The notes beneath the pieces are model-generated. The model saw nothing but the letters and a program-made list of their open reading frames with translations, did not search any database and had not been told where the DNA came from. From Streptomyces radicis (GTDB taxonomy: Bacteria; Actinomycetota; Actinomycetes; Streptomycetales; Streptomycetaceae): a stretch of 64,000 nucleotides of DNA. The DNA lies in contig NZ_RBDY01000006.1 in the NCBI RefSeq assembly GCF_003626575.1, positions 186,001 through 250,000 of the forward strand, read 5' to 3'. This document shows positions 25,567 to 32,540 of this stretch, one piece after another. Made by a program: the position numbers and the translations under genes. Numbering within the stretch: position 1 is the stretch's first letter; the number at the start of each line of letters is the position of its first letter.

Positions 25567-25980
25567 TCACCTCGCCGTTGCCGGGGTGGTGTGGATCTCG
25601 GCGGTGACGGTGTGGCCGTGGTCGTCGCCCGTGATGGTGAGGGTGGTGGCGAGTGCGGTGACGAGGGCCAGGCCGCGGCCGTGGTCGGCGGTGTCCTCGG
25701 GGCGTTCGACGTGGGGGCGGGTGGTCGTTCCTCCGGCGTCGGTGACGGTGATGCTGATGCCGTCGGGGCCGTGGACCAGGACCAGGCGGAAGGTGGTCTT
25801 GGCGCTGTCGGTGTGGGTGATGGCGTTGGTGCCCAGCTCGGTGACGATCAGCGCGGCGTCGTCGGCGTGGGGGTTGCCGTCGAGGAGCTGGTGAACGTGG
25901 TGTCGGGCGCGGGCGAGTTCTTCGGGGATTCCTGGACAGTCCACTACCCACGCGAACCAACCACTCATATACTCGTGCAT
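25567..25980 (-). CDS. HATPase (anti-sigma-factor-like serine kinase domain)
   Basis: A 137-residue GHKL ATPase domain protein. The N-box is ELGTNAITHT, the G1 box is VTDAGG and the G2 box is DHGRGLALV, so nucleotide binding looks intact. Single-domain proteins of this type in Streptomyces resemble RsbW/SpoIIAB anti-sigma kinases. ATG 25980 is chosen because AAAGGAAC lies 5-6 nt upstream; ATG 26010 is in frame and would add ten residues. The start codon sits inside a GntR-type operator. First gene of the three-gene unit. Confidence 0.8.
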   Translation of the reverse strand: MHEYMSGWFAWVVDCPGIPEELARARHHVHQLLDGNPHADDAALIVTELGTNAITHTDSAKTTFRLVLVHGPDGISITVTDAGGTTTRPHVERPEDTADHGRGLALVTALATTLTITGDDHGHTVTAEIHTTPATAR

Positions 25981-25986
25981 ACAAGT
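25971..25986. promoter_or_regulatory. GntR-type operator-like site (copy 2)
   Basis: ACTCGTGCATACAAGT, identical to copy 1, overlaps the HATPase start codon (25980-25978) and its ribosome site. Binding here would block expression directly. Confidence 0.5.
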
Positions 25987-26026
25987 TCCTTTCTGCTGGT
26001 GGGCGGCCATGGACGCGATGGATGTG

Positions 26027-26458
26027 CTAGATGAGTTTCACGCCGTCGTGGGCGCGGACGGCCGGTGGGCACGTGTCGTTCATGGCGTCGGTGACGCGGA
26101 CGGCGTATGCCTCGTCGGCCAGGGCGTTGACCTCGTCGCGGGTGACCCACCGCAGGGCCTTGGTCTCGGCCCCGGTGGTGGCCTGGCCGTCGATGGCCTC
26201 GCAGCGGAAGACGAGGGAAACGATCAGGCCGGTCATGTTCTTGTAGACGCCGGTGAGCGCGGCGGGTGTGGCGATCTTGAGGCCGGTCTCTTCGAGGACT
26301 TCCCGGGCCAGGGCGTCGGGGATCGTCTCGCCTGCTTCGACCACTCCGCCCGGTGGCTCCCAGTGCCCGTTGTCGCGGCGCTGGATGAGCAGGGCTCGGT
26401 CCTGGTCGTCGATGATGACTCCGGCGACGCTCACCGAATGCGGACGATTGGTGCTCAC
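26027..26458 (-). CDS. NUDIX hydrolase of the mobile element
   Basis: A 143-residue compact NUDIX enzyme with an intact box GGVVEAGETIPDALAREVLEETGL (pattern GX5EX7REUXEEXGU). GTG 26458 gives the N-terminus VSTNRPHSVSVAGV, the usual start of this AICE-associated subfamily; GTG 26467 is an alternative. In pSAM2, the NUDIX gene pif blocks redundant transfer between element-carrying cells, so a role in transfer immunity is plausible but inferred. It is divergent from the GntR gene, with a shared ~90-bp promoter region. Confidence 0.85.
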   Translation of the reverse strand: MSTNRPHSVSVAGVIIDDQDRALLIQRRDNGHWEPPGGVVEAGETIPDALAREVLEETGLKIATPAALTGVYKNMTGLIVSLVFRCEAIDGQATTGAETKALRWVTRDEVNALADEAYAVRVTDAMNDTCPPAVRAHDGVKLI

Positions 26459-26517
26459 GGGCCTCACGTTCCTCGAAGGTGGCTAGGCTCTCTCACCGTA
26501 GCAACAGAACTTGGCAT

Positions 26518-26534
26518 CTCGTCTAGATACCTAA
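26518..26534. promoter_or_regulatory. GntR-type operator half-site before the GntR gene
   Basis: CATCTCGTCTAGATACC lies 14-30 nt upstream of the GntR start and shares GGCATCTYGTCTAGA with the site at 27457. This suggests autoregulation. Confidence 0.45.
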
Positions 26535-26547
26535 AGGAGTAACCGGC

Positions 26548-27336
26548 ATGGTAGCTCTTCCCTCCGGCGTGCTGGGCGCGTTGGACTCCACCAGCGATCG
26601 GGCGGTCTTCCGCCAGATCGCCGACCAGCTGCGGGAAGCGATCGACAAGGGGCGGTTCAAGGAAGGTGCCAAGCTGCCGTCCGAGTCCGAGCTGGTGGAG
26701 CACTACGGCGTCTCCCGGATGACCGTCCGCAACGCGCTGTCCGTCCTCCAGGGCGAGGGCCTGGTGCACTCCGAGCACGGCAAGGGCGTCTTCGTCCGGC
26801 CCCGGCCCCCGGTGCGGCGGCTGGCCTCCGACCGGTTCGCCAGGCGGCACCGCGAGCAGGGGAAGTCGGCGTTCACCGTGGAGGCCGAAGCCGCGGGGAG
26901 CCGCCCGGAGGTCGACAGCCTGGAGGTCAAGGAGGAACGTCCCACCCAGGATGTCTCCGCCAGGCTCGGCGGCCCGCGCCGTGTGCTGGCCCGGCGTCGC
27001 CGCTACCTGCTGGACGGGCGGCCGGTGGAGTTCGCGGCCTCGTTCCTCCCGCTCGACCTGGCCCGGAACACCCCCATCGCCCAGCCCAACCCCGGGCCCG
27101 GAGGCATCTACGCCCGGCTCGAAGAACTCGGCCACCGCCTCGACCACTTCGAGGAGGAGATCCGCGCCCGCATGCCCTCCCCGGCCGAGATCAGGACGCT
27201 GCGGCTCGCCTCCGGCGTACCCGTGATCCACCTCATCCGCACCGCGTTCGACACCGAAGGGCGACCGGTCGAGGTCTGCGACACGGTCATGGCCGCCGAC
27301 GCCTACGTGCTGGCGTACCAGCTCCCGGCCACCTGA
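26548..27336 (+). CDS. GntR-family (KorSA-like) transcriptional regulator
   Basis: A 262-residue regulator. The N-terminal winged helix (residues ~20-85) contains FRQIADQLREAIDKGRF and the recognition region LPSESELVEHYGVSRMTVRNALSVL, followed by a UTRA-type effector domain ending in IRTAFDTEGRPVEVCDTVMAADAYVLAYQL. The subfamily includes KorSA of pSAM2, which represses the element's activator and transfer genes. AAAGGAG lies 8 nt upstream of ATG 26548. A recurring palindrome at its own promoter and at four other positions in the element is the likely target. Confidence 0.9.
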   Translation: MVALPSGVLGALDSTSDRAVFRQIADQLREAIDKGRFKEGAKLPSESELVEHYGVSRMTVRNALSVLQGEGLVHSEHGKGVFVRPRPPVRRLASDRFARRHREQGKSAFTVEAEAAGSRPEVDSLEVKEERPTQDVSARLGGPRRVLARRRRYLLDGRPVEFAASFLPLDLARNTPIAQPNPGPGGIYARLEELGHRLDHFEEEIRARMPSPAEIRTLRLASGVPVIHLIRTAFDTEGRPVEVCDTVMAADAYVLAYQLPAT

Positions 27337-27381
27337 ACCGGGGCGTTGTCGTCGCGGGCGGCGACTCGCACACACCCCCCT

Positions 27382-27397
27382 ACTCGTATAGACGAGT
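27382..27397. promoter_or_regulatory. GntR-type operator, best match
   Basis: ACTCGTATAGACGAGT is a near-perfect palindrome (14 of 16 symmetric) upstream of the tra operon. It defines the motif ACTYGT-N4-ACRAGT. Confidence 0.55.
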
Positions 27398-27456
27398 GGC
27401 TGAGTGTGTGGCACACTGGAGCGCGCTACCACCCGTGCGGGATCGGTTCGCGGCAT

Positions 27457-27472
27457 CTTGTCTAGACGACTA
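27457..27472. promoter_or_regulatory. GntR-type operator upstream of the tra operon
   Basis: TCTTGTCTAGACGACT matches the motif at 14 of 16 positions and ends ~40 nt before the first gene of the operon. Confidence 0.5.
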
Positions 27473-27512
27473 GGTGTCAGGGTCGGTCCCCGCCGAACAA
27501 GGAGAAGGTACG

Positions 27513-27863
27513 TTGCGTTCCATTCGAGTTGAGACCTCCGCCGCGACCATCCTGCTGACCGAGGCACCCGAGCCGAAGGTGCGGGACCGGCAGACGGGGG
27601 AGATCGCCAAGGACGCCGTCAGCGGTGAGACGCTGATGCGGCTTGGTGTGGTGTACATCGAGGACGGGGAGTCCTCACTGATCCAGGTCACCGTTCCCGC
27701 GTCGGGGGTGTCCGAGGGGCTGGCGCTGGGCGGTCCGGTGGCCTTGCCGGGGCTGGTGGTGCGGCCGTGGGAGTCGGTGTTCAACGGGCAGCAGCGGCAC
27801 GGCATCGCCTACCGCGCCGCCGCGGTGACCCCGGCCGCGTTCCCGGTCGGGGCGGGGGCCTGA
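27513..27863 (+). CDS. Conserved AICE protein preceding the Tra translocase
   Basis: A 116-residue protein. A TTG start at 27513 is inferred from AAGGAG 8 nt upstream; no ATG or GTG lies nearby in frame with a ribosome site. Its sequence (RSIRVETSAATILLTEAPEPKVRDRQTGEIA, given here only as a landmark in two halves around residue 20) belongs to a small conserved family found immediately upstream of FtsK/SpoIIIE-type tra genes in Streptomyces. Function unknown; its position suggests a role in transfer. First gene of a long plus-strand operon behind two GntR-type operators. Confidence 0.7.
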   Translation: MRSIRVETSAATILLTEAPEPKVRDRQTGEIAKDAVSGETLMRLGVVYIEDGESSLIQVTVPASGVSEGLALGGPVALPGLVVRPWESVFNGQQRHGIAYRAAAVTPAAFPVGAGA

Positions 27864-27868
27864 CCGCC

Positions 27869-29212
27869 ATGTCGTCTGAGTTGCTGACGGTGCTTGGGGT
27901 GGGTGGGCCCGCTGCGGTGCTGGGTGGTGGGGCGGTCTGGACCCGAGTCAGGTACCCGCATGTGTTCTGGTCGGCGGTCGGCCTGCCGGTCTCGGCGGCG
28001 CGGTTGGTGGGGTCGTACGGGTCGGTGATGGACGCGTGCGGCCTGACCGTTCCGCCGTCGCGCCTGCGGGCGTTGGCCGTGCGGGCGGCGACGCGTCGTG
28101 AGGTGCGGCCGGTTCCGCCCCGGCGCGGCCTGCTGCGGCCCACCTCGACCGGGTTGCGGCTGAGGATGCGGCTCGCGCCCGGCCAGGAGATGGCCGATGT
28201 CGCGGCCTCGACGGAACGGCTGCGGCACGCGTGGGGTGTGCACGCCGTTCACGTGGCGGAGGTCAAGCCGGGCACGGTCGAACTGCGACTCGTCGGCTAC
28301 GACGTCCTCAACCGCGTGCGCATGCCGAGAAGAACGGAAGGCGGGTTCCTGCGGGTTCCGGTGGCCCTGCGGGAGGACGCCACCGCGTTCGTCCGCGACT
28401 ACCGGACCGTCCCCCATCAACTGACCCTCGGCGCAACGCTGGCGGGGAAGTCCATGTTCCTGCGCCACCTGGTCACGGGCCTGGCGCCTCAGCCGGTGGC
28501 GCTGGTCGGGATCGACTGCAAACGCGGGGTCGAGCTGGCGCCGTTCGCCCCGCGCCTGTCCGCCCTGGCCACCGACCCGGAGCAGGCGGCCGAGCTACTG
28601 CCCGTCCTGGTCGCGCTGATGGAGGAACGCTACGACCTCATACGCGCCCGCCAGCGCATACCCGGGGACGTGCCGGATGCCGAGATCACCTCGGACGTGT
28701 GGGGCCTGCCGGAGCATGAACGGCCCGTGCCGGTCGTGGTGTTCGTGGATGAGGTGGCCGAGTTGTTCCTCACCGCGACGCGGAAGGATGAGGAGCGGCG
28801 GGATGAGATGGTGACGCAGCTCATCCGCCTCGCCCAGCTCGGCCGCGCGGCAGGCATCTACCTCGAAGTCTGCGGGCAGCGGTTCGGCGCCGAGCTGGGC
28901 AAGGGCGCCACCATGCTCCGCGCCCAGCTCTCCGGCCGCGTCTGCCACCGCGTCAACGACGAAGCCTCCGCGAAGATGGCCCTGGGCGACATCGCCCCCG
29001 ACGCCGTTATCGCCGCGTGTGCCATCCCGGCAGAACGCCCCGGTCTGGCCGTGGCGGGGGATTCCTCGGGCGGTTGGACCCGCATCCGCACCCCGTACCT
29101 CTCCCTCGCCGACGCCGCAGCACGCTGCCGCGACTCGGCGCACCTCGTGCCCGACGTTCCCGCGCTGAAGCCGTTCCAGCCGCTCACCGCGCCGGTCGAG
29201 TCCAAAGGCTGA
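27869..29212 (+). CDS. FtsK/SpoIIIE-family DNA translocase (Tra)
   Basis: A 447-residue septal DNA translocase. A hydrophobic N-terminus (LLTVLGVGGPAAVLGGGAVW) is followed by a linker, the Walker A motif GATLAGKS at residues 188-195, and Walker B VVVFVDEVAEL near 290. The C-terminal region ends in a short linker. Tra proteins of this class transfer double-stranded DNA between Streptomyces mycelia as hexameric pumps. The length and motifs look intact, so this may be the only functional conjugation component left. It starts 5 nt after the preceding stop. Confidence 0.9.
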   Translation: MSSELLTVLGVGGPAAVLGGGAVWTRVRYPHVFWSAVGLPVSAARLVGSYGSVMDACGLTVPPSRLRALAVRAATRREVRPVPPRRGLLRPTSTGLRLRMRLAPGQEMADVAASTERLRHAWGVHAVHVAEVKPGTVELRLVGYDVLNRVRMPRRTEGGFLRVPVALREDATAFVRDYRTVPHQLTLGATLAGKSMFLRHLVTGLAPQPVALVGIDCKRGVELAPFAPRLSALATDPEQAAELLPVLVALMEERYDLIRARQRIPGDVPDAEITSDVWGLPEHERPVPVVVFVDEVAELFLTATRKDEERRDEMVTQLIRLAQLGRAAGIYLEVCGQRFGAELGKGATMLRAQLSGRVCHRVNDEASAKMALGDIAPDAVIAACAIPAERPGLAVAGDSSGGWTRIRTPYLSLADAAARCRDSAHLVPDVPALKPFQPLTAPVESKG

Positions 29213-29284
29213 ACCGCCCCTTACATCCCTCAATTCGCCATGTCCCTACCCGAGCCATGCCCGAAACCCGGAAGGAGGCAACCC

Positions 29285-29866
29285 GTGGTGCGTGCCCTCG
29301 TGGGACGGATCGATGCCGTCTTGGTCCAGGCGGTCATTGCTGCTGCGTTGTCCTTCGCCCACATCCACGATCTCGCCGCGGCGGCCGGACAAGACGGCTG
29401 GAAAGCATGGGCCTACCCGATCTCCGTTGACCTGCTGCTGGTCGCCGCCTGGCGGCGCCTGCGCACCGGCGACACGGGCAAGGCGGCGGGCTGGTGCTGG
29501 TTCCTCATCGCCCTCACCGCCTCCCTCGGCGCGAACGTCGCCACCGCGGGGCTCCTCGACATGAACGACGTGCCCACCTGGCTGCGCATCCTCGTCGCCG
29601 GATGACCCGCCGTCGCCTTCCTCGGCGGCACCCTCCTCGCCCACACACCTCAACCTGCCCAGCACGACCAACCCACCGCACCCGAACCCCCGCCAACGGC
29701 CGCACCGGCACCGGCCGTGAACGTGCCCGAGGCGCTGCTCGCGCACGCGCGGAAGGTCGCCGCCGACCACCACGCGCGCACCGGCCAACCCATCGCCCCA
29801 CCGACCCTGCGCGCCCGCCTCGGCGTCCCCGCGCCGCTGGCCGACGCCATCACCCAACAGCTCTGA
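29285..29866 (+). pseudogene. SpdB/DUF2637-like membrane protein interrupted by a nonsense codon
   Basis: GTG 29285 follows AAGGAGG. The first 106 codons encode a DUF2637-type protein with hydrophobic helices (VLVQAVIAAALSFAHIHDLAA, WAYPISVDLLLVAAW, WFLIALTASLGANVATAGLL). TGA at 29603-29605 stops it where family members have tryptophan in VAGWPAVAFLGGTLLAH. The same frame continues for 86 codons with matching sequence and a C-terminal helix-turn-helix-like tail (APPTLRARLGVPAPLADAI), ending at TGA 29864. A single TGG-to-TGA change therefore inactivates it. SpdB-type proteins help spread elements within mycelium. Confidence 0.8.
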
Positions 29867-29880
29867 CTGACAAGGAGGCG

Positions 29881-30072
29881 ATGCCCGCAATGACCCGGCA
29901 GTTCCCCACCACCGCCGAACACCTCGAAGCCGCACATGAGATGGCCACGACCGGCCGCCCCACCCTGGCGCGGCTCCTGGCGGAGGAAGCCGCCGACCGT
30001 ACCGACAGCGAGGAAGAAGCCACCCGCATCCTGCGCGACTTCACCGGCCGCACCCTTCGCACCGAGAGGTGA
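29881..30072 (+). CDS. Small hypothetical AICE protein
   Basis: A 63-residue soluble helical protein (TTAEHLEAAHEMATTGRPTL ...). AAGGAGG precedes ATG 29881 closely; ATG 29890 is an alternative with wider spacing. Family unknown; similar short proteins lie between spdB-like and rep genes in actinomycete elements. Confidence 0.6.
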   Translation: MPAMTRQFPTTAEHLEAAHEMATTGRPTLARLLAEEAADRTDSEEEATRILRDFTGRTLRTER

Positions 30073-30074
30073 CC

Positions 30075-30266
30075 ATGCCCGCGCCGCGCCGCTTCCGCAA
30101 CATCGCCGGCCTCGGCCCGGTCGAGGTCGGCACCGCCCACGACCACCGGGGCCGGACCAAGCACACGGCCGCGTGCACCGCGCCCCGCTGCGGGTTCTCC
30201 GCCGAGTACGACACCCGCTCGGCCGCCGAACTCGCCGCCCGCACCCACCGCTGCCCCGCCCACTGA
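30075..30266 (+). CDS. Small mobile-element transfer-type protein
   Basis: A 63-residue protein with a Cys-rich centre (CTAPRCGFSAEY ... THRC) that could bind zinc. GAGAGG lies 5 nt before ATG 30075, two bases after the previous stop. It resembles the short proteins annotated as mobile element transfer proteins in Streptomyces elements; the role is inferred from context. Confidence 0.6.
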   Translation: MPAPRRFRNIAGLGPVEVGTAHDHRGRTKHTAACTAPRCGFSAEYDTRSAAELAARTHRCPAH

Positions 30267-30282
30267 ACGGAGACCCGCCGCC

Positions 30283-30477
30283 GTGACCGTGAACCTGCCC
30301 CTCGTCGTCGTTCTCGGCCTGATTGCCCTCGGCGCGATGAAGTTCCTCGGCGTCCGCCCCTGGCTCGTCGTCGTGATCGCCCTGTTCGGGTTCTACCTCT
30401 CCGACACCTTCATCGCCCCCGCCATCGACACCGGCACCCGCACCGGCGTCGACATCGTCAACGACCAATACAACTAG
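30283..30477 (+). CDS. Small SpdD-like membrane protein
   Basis: A 64-residue protein with two hydrophobic helices (LPLVVVLGLIALGAMKFLGV and WLVVVIALFGFYLSDTFIAP) and a polar C-terminus. GTG 30283 follows CGGAGA. Its size and topology match the spread-associated Spd proteins. A CTAGACAACTAG sequence directly after its stop resembles the GntR operator core and marks where rep, xis and most of int have been lost. Confidence 0.6.
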   Translation: MTVNLPLVVVLGLIALGAMKFLGVRPWLVVVIALFGFYLSDTFIAPAIDTGTRTGVDIVNDQYN

Positions 30478-30537
30478 ACAACTAGCCCAGTACCGGCCCC
30501 GGGGTGGCCTCGATACCGCCAAGCATCCACCGCCGAC

Positions 30538-30840
30538 ATGGTGTTCACCACCCGCTACGGCACCCCGATCGACCCCCGGAACTTCAACCGCGAGTTCATC
30601 CGGCGCTGCGAGCGGGCGGCCGTCCGCGTGATCCGCGTGCACGACACTCGGCACACCTGCGGGTCGCTGCTGGCCGCGATGGATGTGCACCCGCGCGTCG
30701 CCATGCAGATCCTCCGGCACTCCGAGATCGCGGTGACCATGGAGGTCTACACCCACATCCCGTCGAAGGAGACGCGACGGGCCCTCCGCAAGCTCGGGAA
30801 GGCCCTCGGCGGGAAAAGAGGGCGACCAGCCAAGCCGTAG
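30538..30840 (+). pseudogene. Tyrosine integrase, C-terminal fragment only
   Basis: About 100 codons encode the catalytic C-terminus of a phage-type integrase: VHDTRHTCGSLLAA (HxxR), LRHSEIAVTMEVYTHI (second histidine and the tyrosine nucleophile). The N-terminal arm-binding and core-binding domains and the first catalytic arginine are missing; the fragment begins abruptly ~60 bp after the previous gene. It sits immediately inside attR, the normal place of an AICE int gene. It cannot catalyse integration or excision. Confidence 0.9.
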
Positions 30841-30842
30841 CC

Positions 30843-30865
30843 GTTGCTGTACTTCGCTGCTGTAC
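30843..30865 (+). repeat. Candidate integrase arm-type repeat, right copy
   Basis: GTTGCTGTACTTCGCTGCTGTAC starts 2 nt after the integrase stop and matches 23649-23671 at 22 of 23 positions. Confidence 0.5.
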
Positions 30866-30871
30866 AAAAGG

Positions 30872-30907
30872 CAGAGGGCCTTGCTGAGATTATCACAAGG
30901 CCCTCTG
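30872..30907. terminator. Terminator after the integrase fragment
   Basis: CAGAGGGCCTT (30872-30882) pairs perfectly with AAGGCCCTCTG (30897-30907) across a 14-nt loop. Confidence 0.75.
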
Positions 30908-30912
30908 ACCAG

Positions 30913-30957
30913 CGTCGGGGTGGCGGGATTTGAACCCACGACCTCTTCGTCCCGAAC
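30913..30957. repeat. attR: 45-bp repeat within tRNA-Pro
   Basis: Identical to 23522-23566. It forms the 3' part of the intact tRNA-Pro gene, so integration preserved the tRNA. Confidence 0.93.
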
Positions 30958-30988
30958 GAAGCGCGCTGCCAAGCTGCGCCACACCCCG
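30915..30988 (-). tRNA. tRNA-Pro (anticodon CGG)
   Basis: A 74-nt gene read leftward. The acceptor stem CGGGGTG/CACCCCG with discriminator A, the anticodon stem CTTCG/CGAAG around loop TTCGGGA (anticodon CGG), and the T-arm GTGGG-TTCAAAT-CCCGC are all present. CCA is not encoded. It is the integration target of the element on its left. Confidence 0.95.
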
Positions 30989-31032
30989 GTGCAGCGTTCA
31001 ACACTCTAGCCGACCCTCGCGTGTACGGGAAA

Positions 31033-31974
31033 TCAGGTTTCCCGCGCCGTCAGCGTCAGGAGCGTGGCCTCGGGGGGGCAGGCGAAGCGGACCGGGGTGT
31101 AGCGGTTCGTGCCGCAGCCCGCCGAGACGTGGAGGTAGCTGCGGTGGGACGGGGTCTCGTGGGTCGAGAGGCCCTTCACGCGGTCCGTGTCGATGTCGCA
31201 GTTGGTGACCAGCGCGCCGTAGAAGGGGACGCACAGCTGGCCGCCGTGGGTGTGGCCCGCGAGGATCAGGGGGTAGCCGTCGGCCGTGAACGCGTCGAGC
31301 ACGCGCAGGTACGGGGCGTGCACCACGGCGAGGGACAGGTCGGCGTCAGGGGCCGGGCCGCCGGAGACCTCGTCGTAGCGGTCGCGGCGGATGTGGGGGT
31401 CGTCGAGCCCGGTGAGGGCGATCTCGGTGCCCGCGGCCTTCAGGTGGCCGCGGGCGTTGCTGAGGTTGGCCCAGCCCGCCTGGTCGAACGCGTCCCGCAG
31501 CTCCCACCAGGGGTTGCGGGGAACGTGGTGCGCGGGCGCGTTGCCGTTGAGGCCGTAGCGTCCCGAGGCGCGTTCCACCAGGTAACGCGCCGGGTTGCGC
31601 AGGCGGGGCGCGTAGTAGTCGTTCGAGCCGAAGACGTACGCCCCGGGGAACTCCATCAGCGGCTCGAGCGCGTCGATCGTCTCGGGGACGGCCTCGGGGT
31701 CGGAGAGGTTGTCGCCGGTGTTGATCACCAGGTCGGGGCGGAGCCCGGCGAGAGAGCGCAGCCACCGCTGCTTCTTGCGCTGACCCGAGACCATGTGGAT
31801 GTCCGACACGTGCAGCAGCCGCAACGGCCCCGCCCCCGGGGTCAGGACCGGGACGCTCACCCGGCGCAGCCGGAACGAGCGGGCTTCGAATCCCGCGGCG
31901 TAGGCCACGGTCGCCGCGGTCAGGGCGGTGGCGGTGAGGGCGACGTTGAGGGGGATGCGGTAACGGGCGCGCAT
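31033..31974 (-). CDS. Metallophosphoesterase, membrane-anchored
   Basis: A 313-residue calcineurin-like phosphoesterase. An N-terminal hydrophobic helix (residues ~9-28) anchors it. Metal-binding motifs are LLHVSDIHM (D-x-H), INTGDN (GDN), GSNDYY (GNHD-like, with His replaced by Tyr-type variation) and LAGHTHGGQL (GHxH). This matches the YkuE/YaeI-type group. It is divergent from the GatB/YqeY gene with a short shared promoter region, a pairing that is widespread in actinobacteria. Confidence 0.88.
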   Translation of the reverse strand: MRARYRIPLNVALTATALTAATVAYAAGFEARSFRLRRVSVPVLTPGAGPLRLLHVSDIHMVSGQRKKQRWLRSLAGLRPDLVINTGDNLSDPEAVPETIDALEPLMEFPGAYVFGSNDYYAPRLRNPARYLVERASGRYGLNGNAPAHHVPRNPWWELRDAFDQAGWANLSNARGHLKAAGTEIALTGLDDPHIRRDRYDEVSGGPAPDADLSLAVVHAPYLRVLDAFTADGYPLILAGHTHGGQLCVPFYGALVTNCDIDTDRVKGLSTHETPSHRSYLHVSAGCGTNRYTPVRFACPPEATLLTLTARET

Positions 31975-32016
31975 GGGGCCATCGTTTCAGATGAGCGGTA
32001 CCGCACAATGGGGGGC

Positions 32017-32469
32017 ATGACCACGTTCAAGTCCCAGCTCCGACACGATTTGACGGCCGCCATCAAGCAGCGCGACGAGCTGCGTTCCGCGACGCTGCGG
32101 ATGACCCTGGCCGCGATCACGACCGAGGAGGTCGCGGGGAAGTCGGCCCGTGAGCTGTCGGACGAAGAGGTGCGGAAGGTGATCGCCCGCGAGGCCAAGA
32201 AGCGGCGCGAGGCGGCCGAGGCGTTCGACAAGGGCGGGCGCCCCGAGCAGGCCGCGCGGGAGCGGGCCGAGGGCCAGGTGCTCGCGGAGTACCTGCCCGC
32301 GCAGCTCACCGACGAGGAGCTCGACGCGCTGATCGCCGCGGTGCTTGCGGAGATCGGCGGCACGCCGAACATGGGCGCCGTGATGAAGGTCGTCAACCCC
32401 AGGGTCGCGGGCCGCGCCGAGGGCGGCAGGGTCGCCGCGGCCGTGCGGAAGGCCCTGGCGGCGGGCTGA
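32017..32469 (+). CDS. GatB/YqeY domain protein
   Basis: A 150-residue protein of the YqeY family, related to the tail domain of the amidotransferase GatB. Landmarks are LKSQLRHDL-like N-terminus, TLRMTLAAITTEEV, EAKKRREAAEAFDKGGRPEQA, LAEYLPAQLTDEEL and the C-terminal GAVMKVVNPRVAGRAEGG. ATG 32017 follows a G-run; ATG 32008 is an in-frame alternative. The tail domain may interact with tRNA; the cellular role of stand-alone YqeY is unclear. Confidence 0.88.
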   Translation: MTTFKSQLRHDLTAAIKQRDELRSATLRMTLAAITTEEVAGKSARELSDEEVRKVIAREAKKRREAAEAFDKGGRPEQAARERAEGQVLAEYLPAQLTDEELDALIAAVLAEIGGTPNMGAVMKVVNPRVAGRAEGGRVAAAVRKALAAG

Positions 32470-32540
32470 TCGCGCGGGGCCGGATCGCCTGACGGCCTCC
32501 GGCGGGGTGGCCCAACGGCTCGGCGGGGCAGGTATCCGGC

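Larger units (their letters stand above)
23522..30957. mobile_element. Degenerate AICE integrated in tRNA-Pro(CGG)
   Basis: A 7.4-kb insertion bounded by identical 45-bp repeats (23522-23566, 30913-30957) that reproduce the 3' portion of tRNA-Pro. The cargo is typical of actinomycete integrative conjugative elements: FtsK/Tra translocase, GntR (KorSA-like) regulator, NUDIX, DUF2637/SpdB-like and several very small transfer-type proteins. No replication initiator and no excisionase are present, the integrase is only a C-terminal fragment, and the SpdB-like gene is interrupted by a stop codon. It is therefore probably immobile unless helped in trans. Confidence 0.9.
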
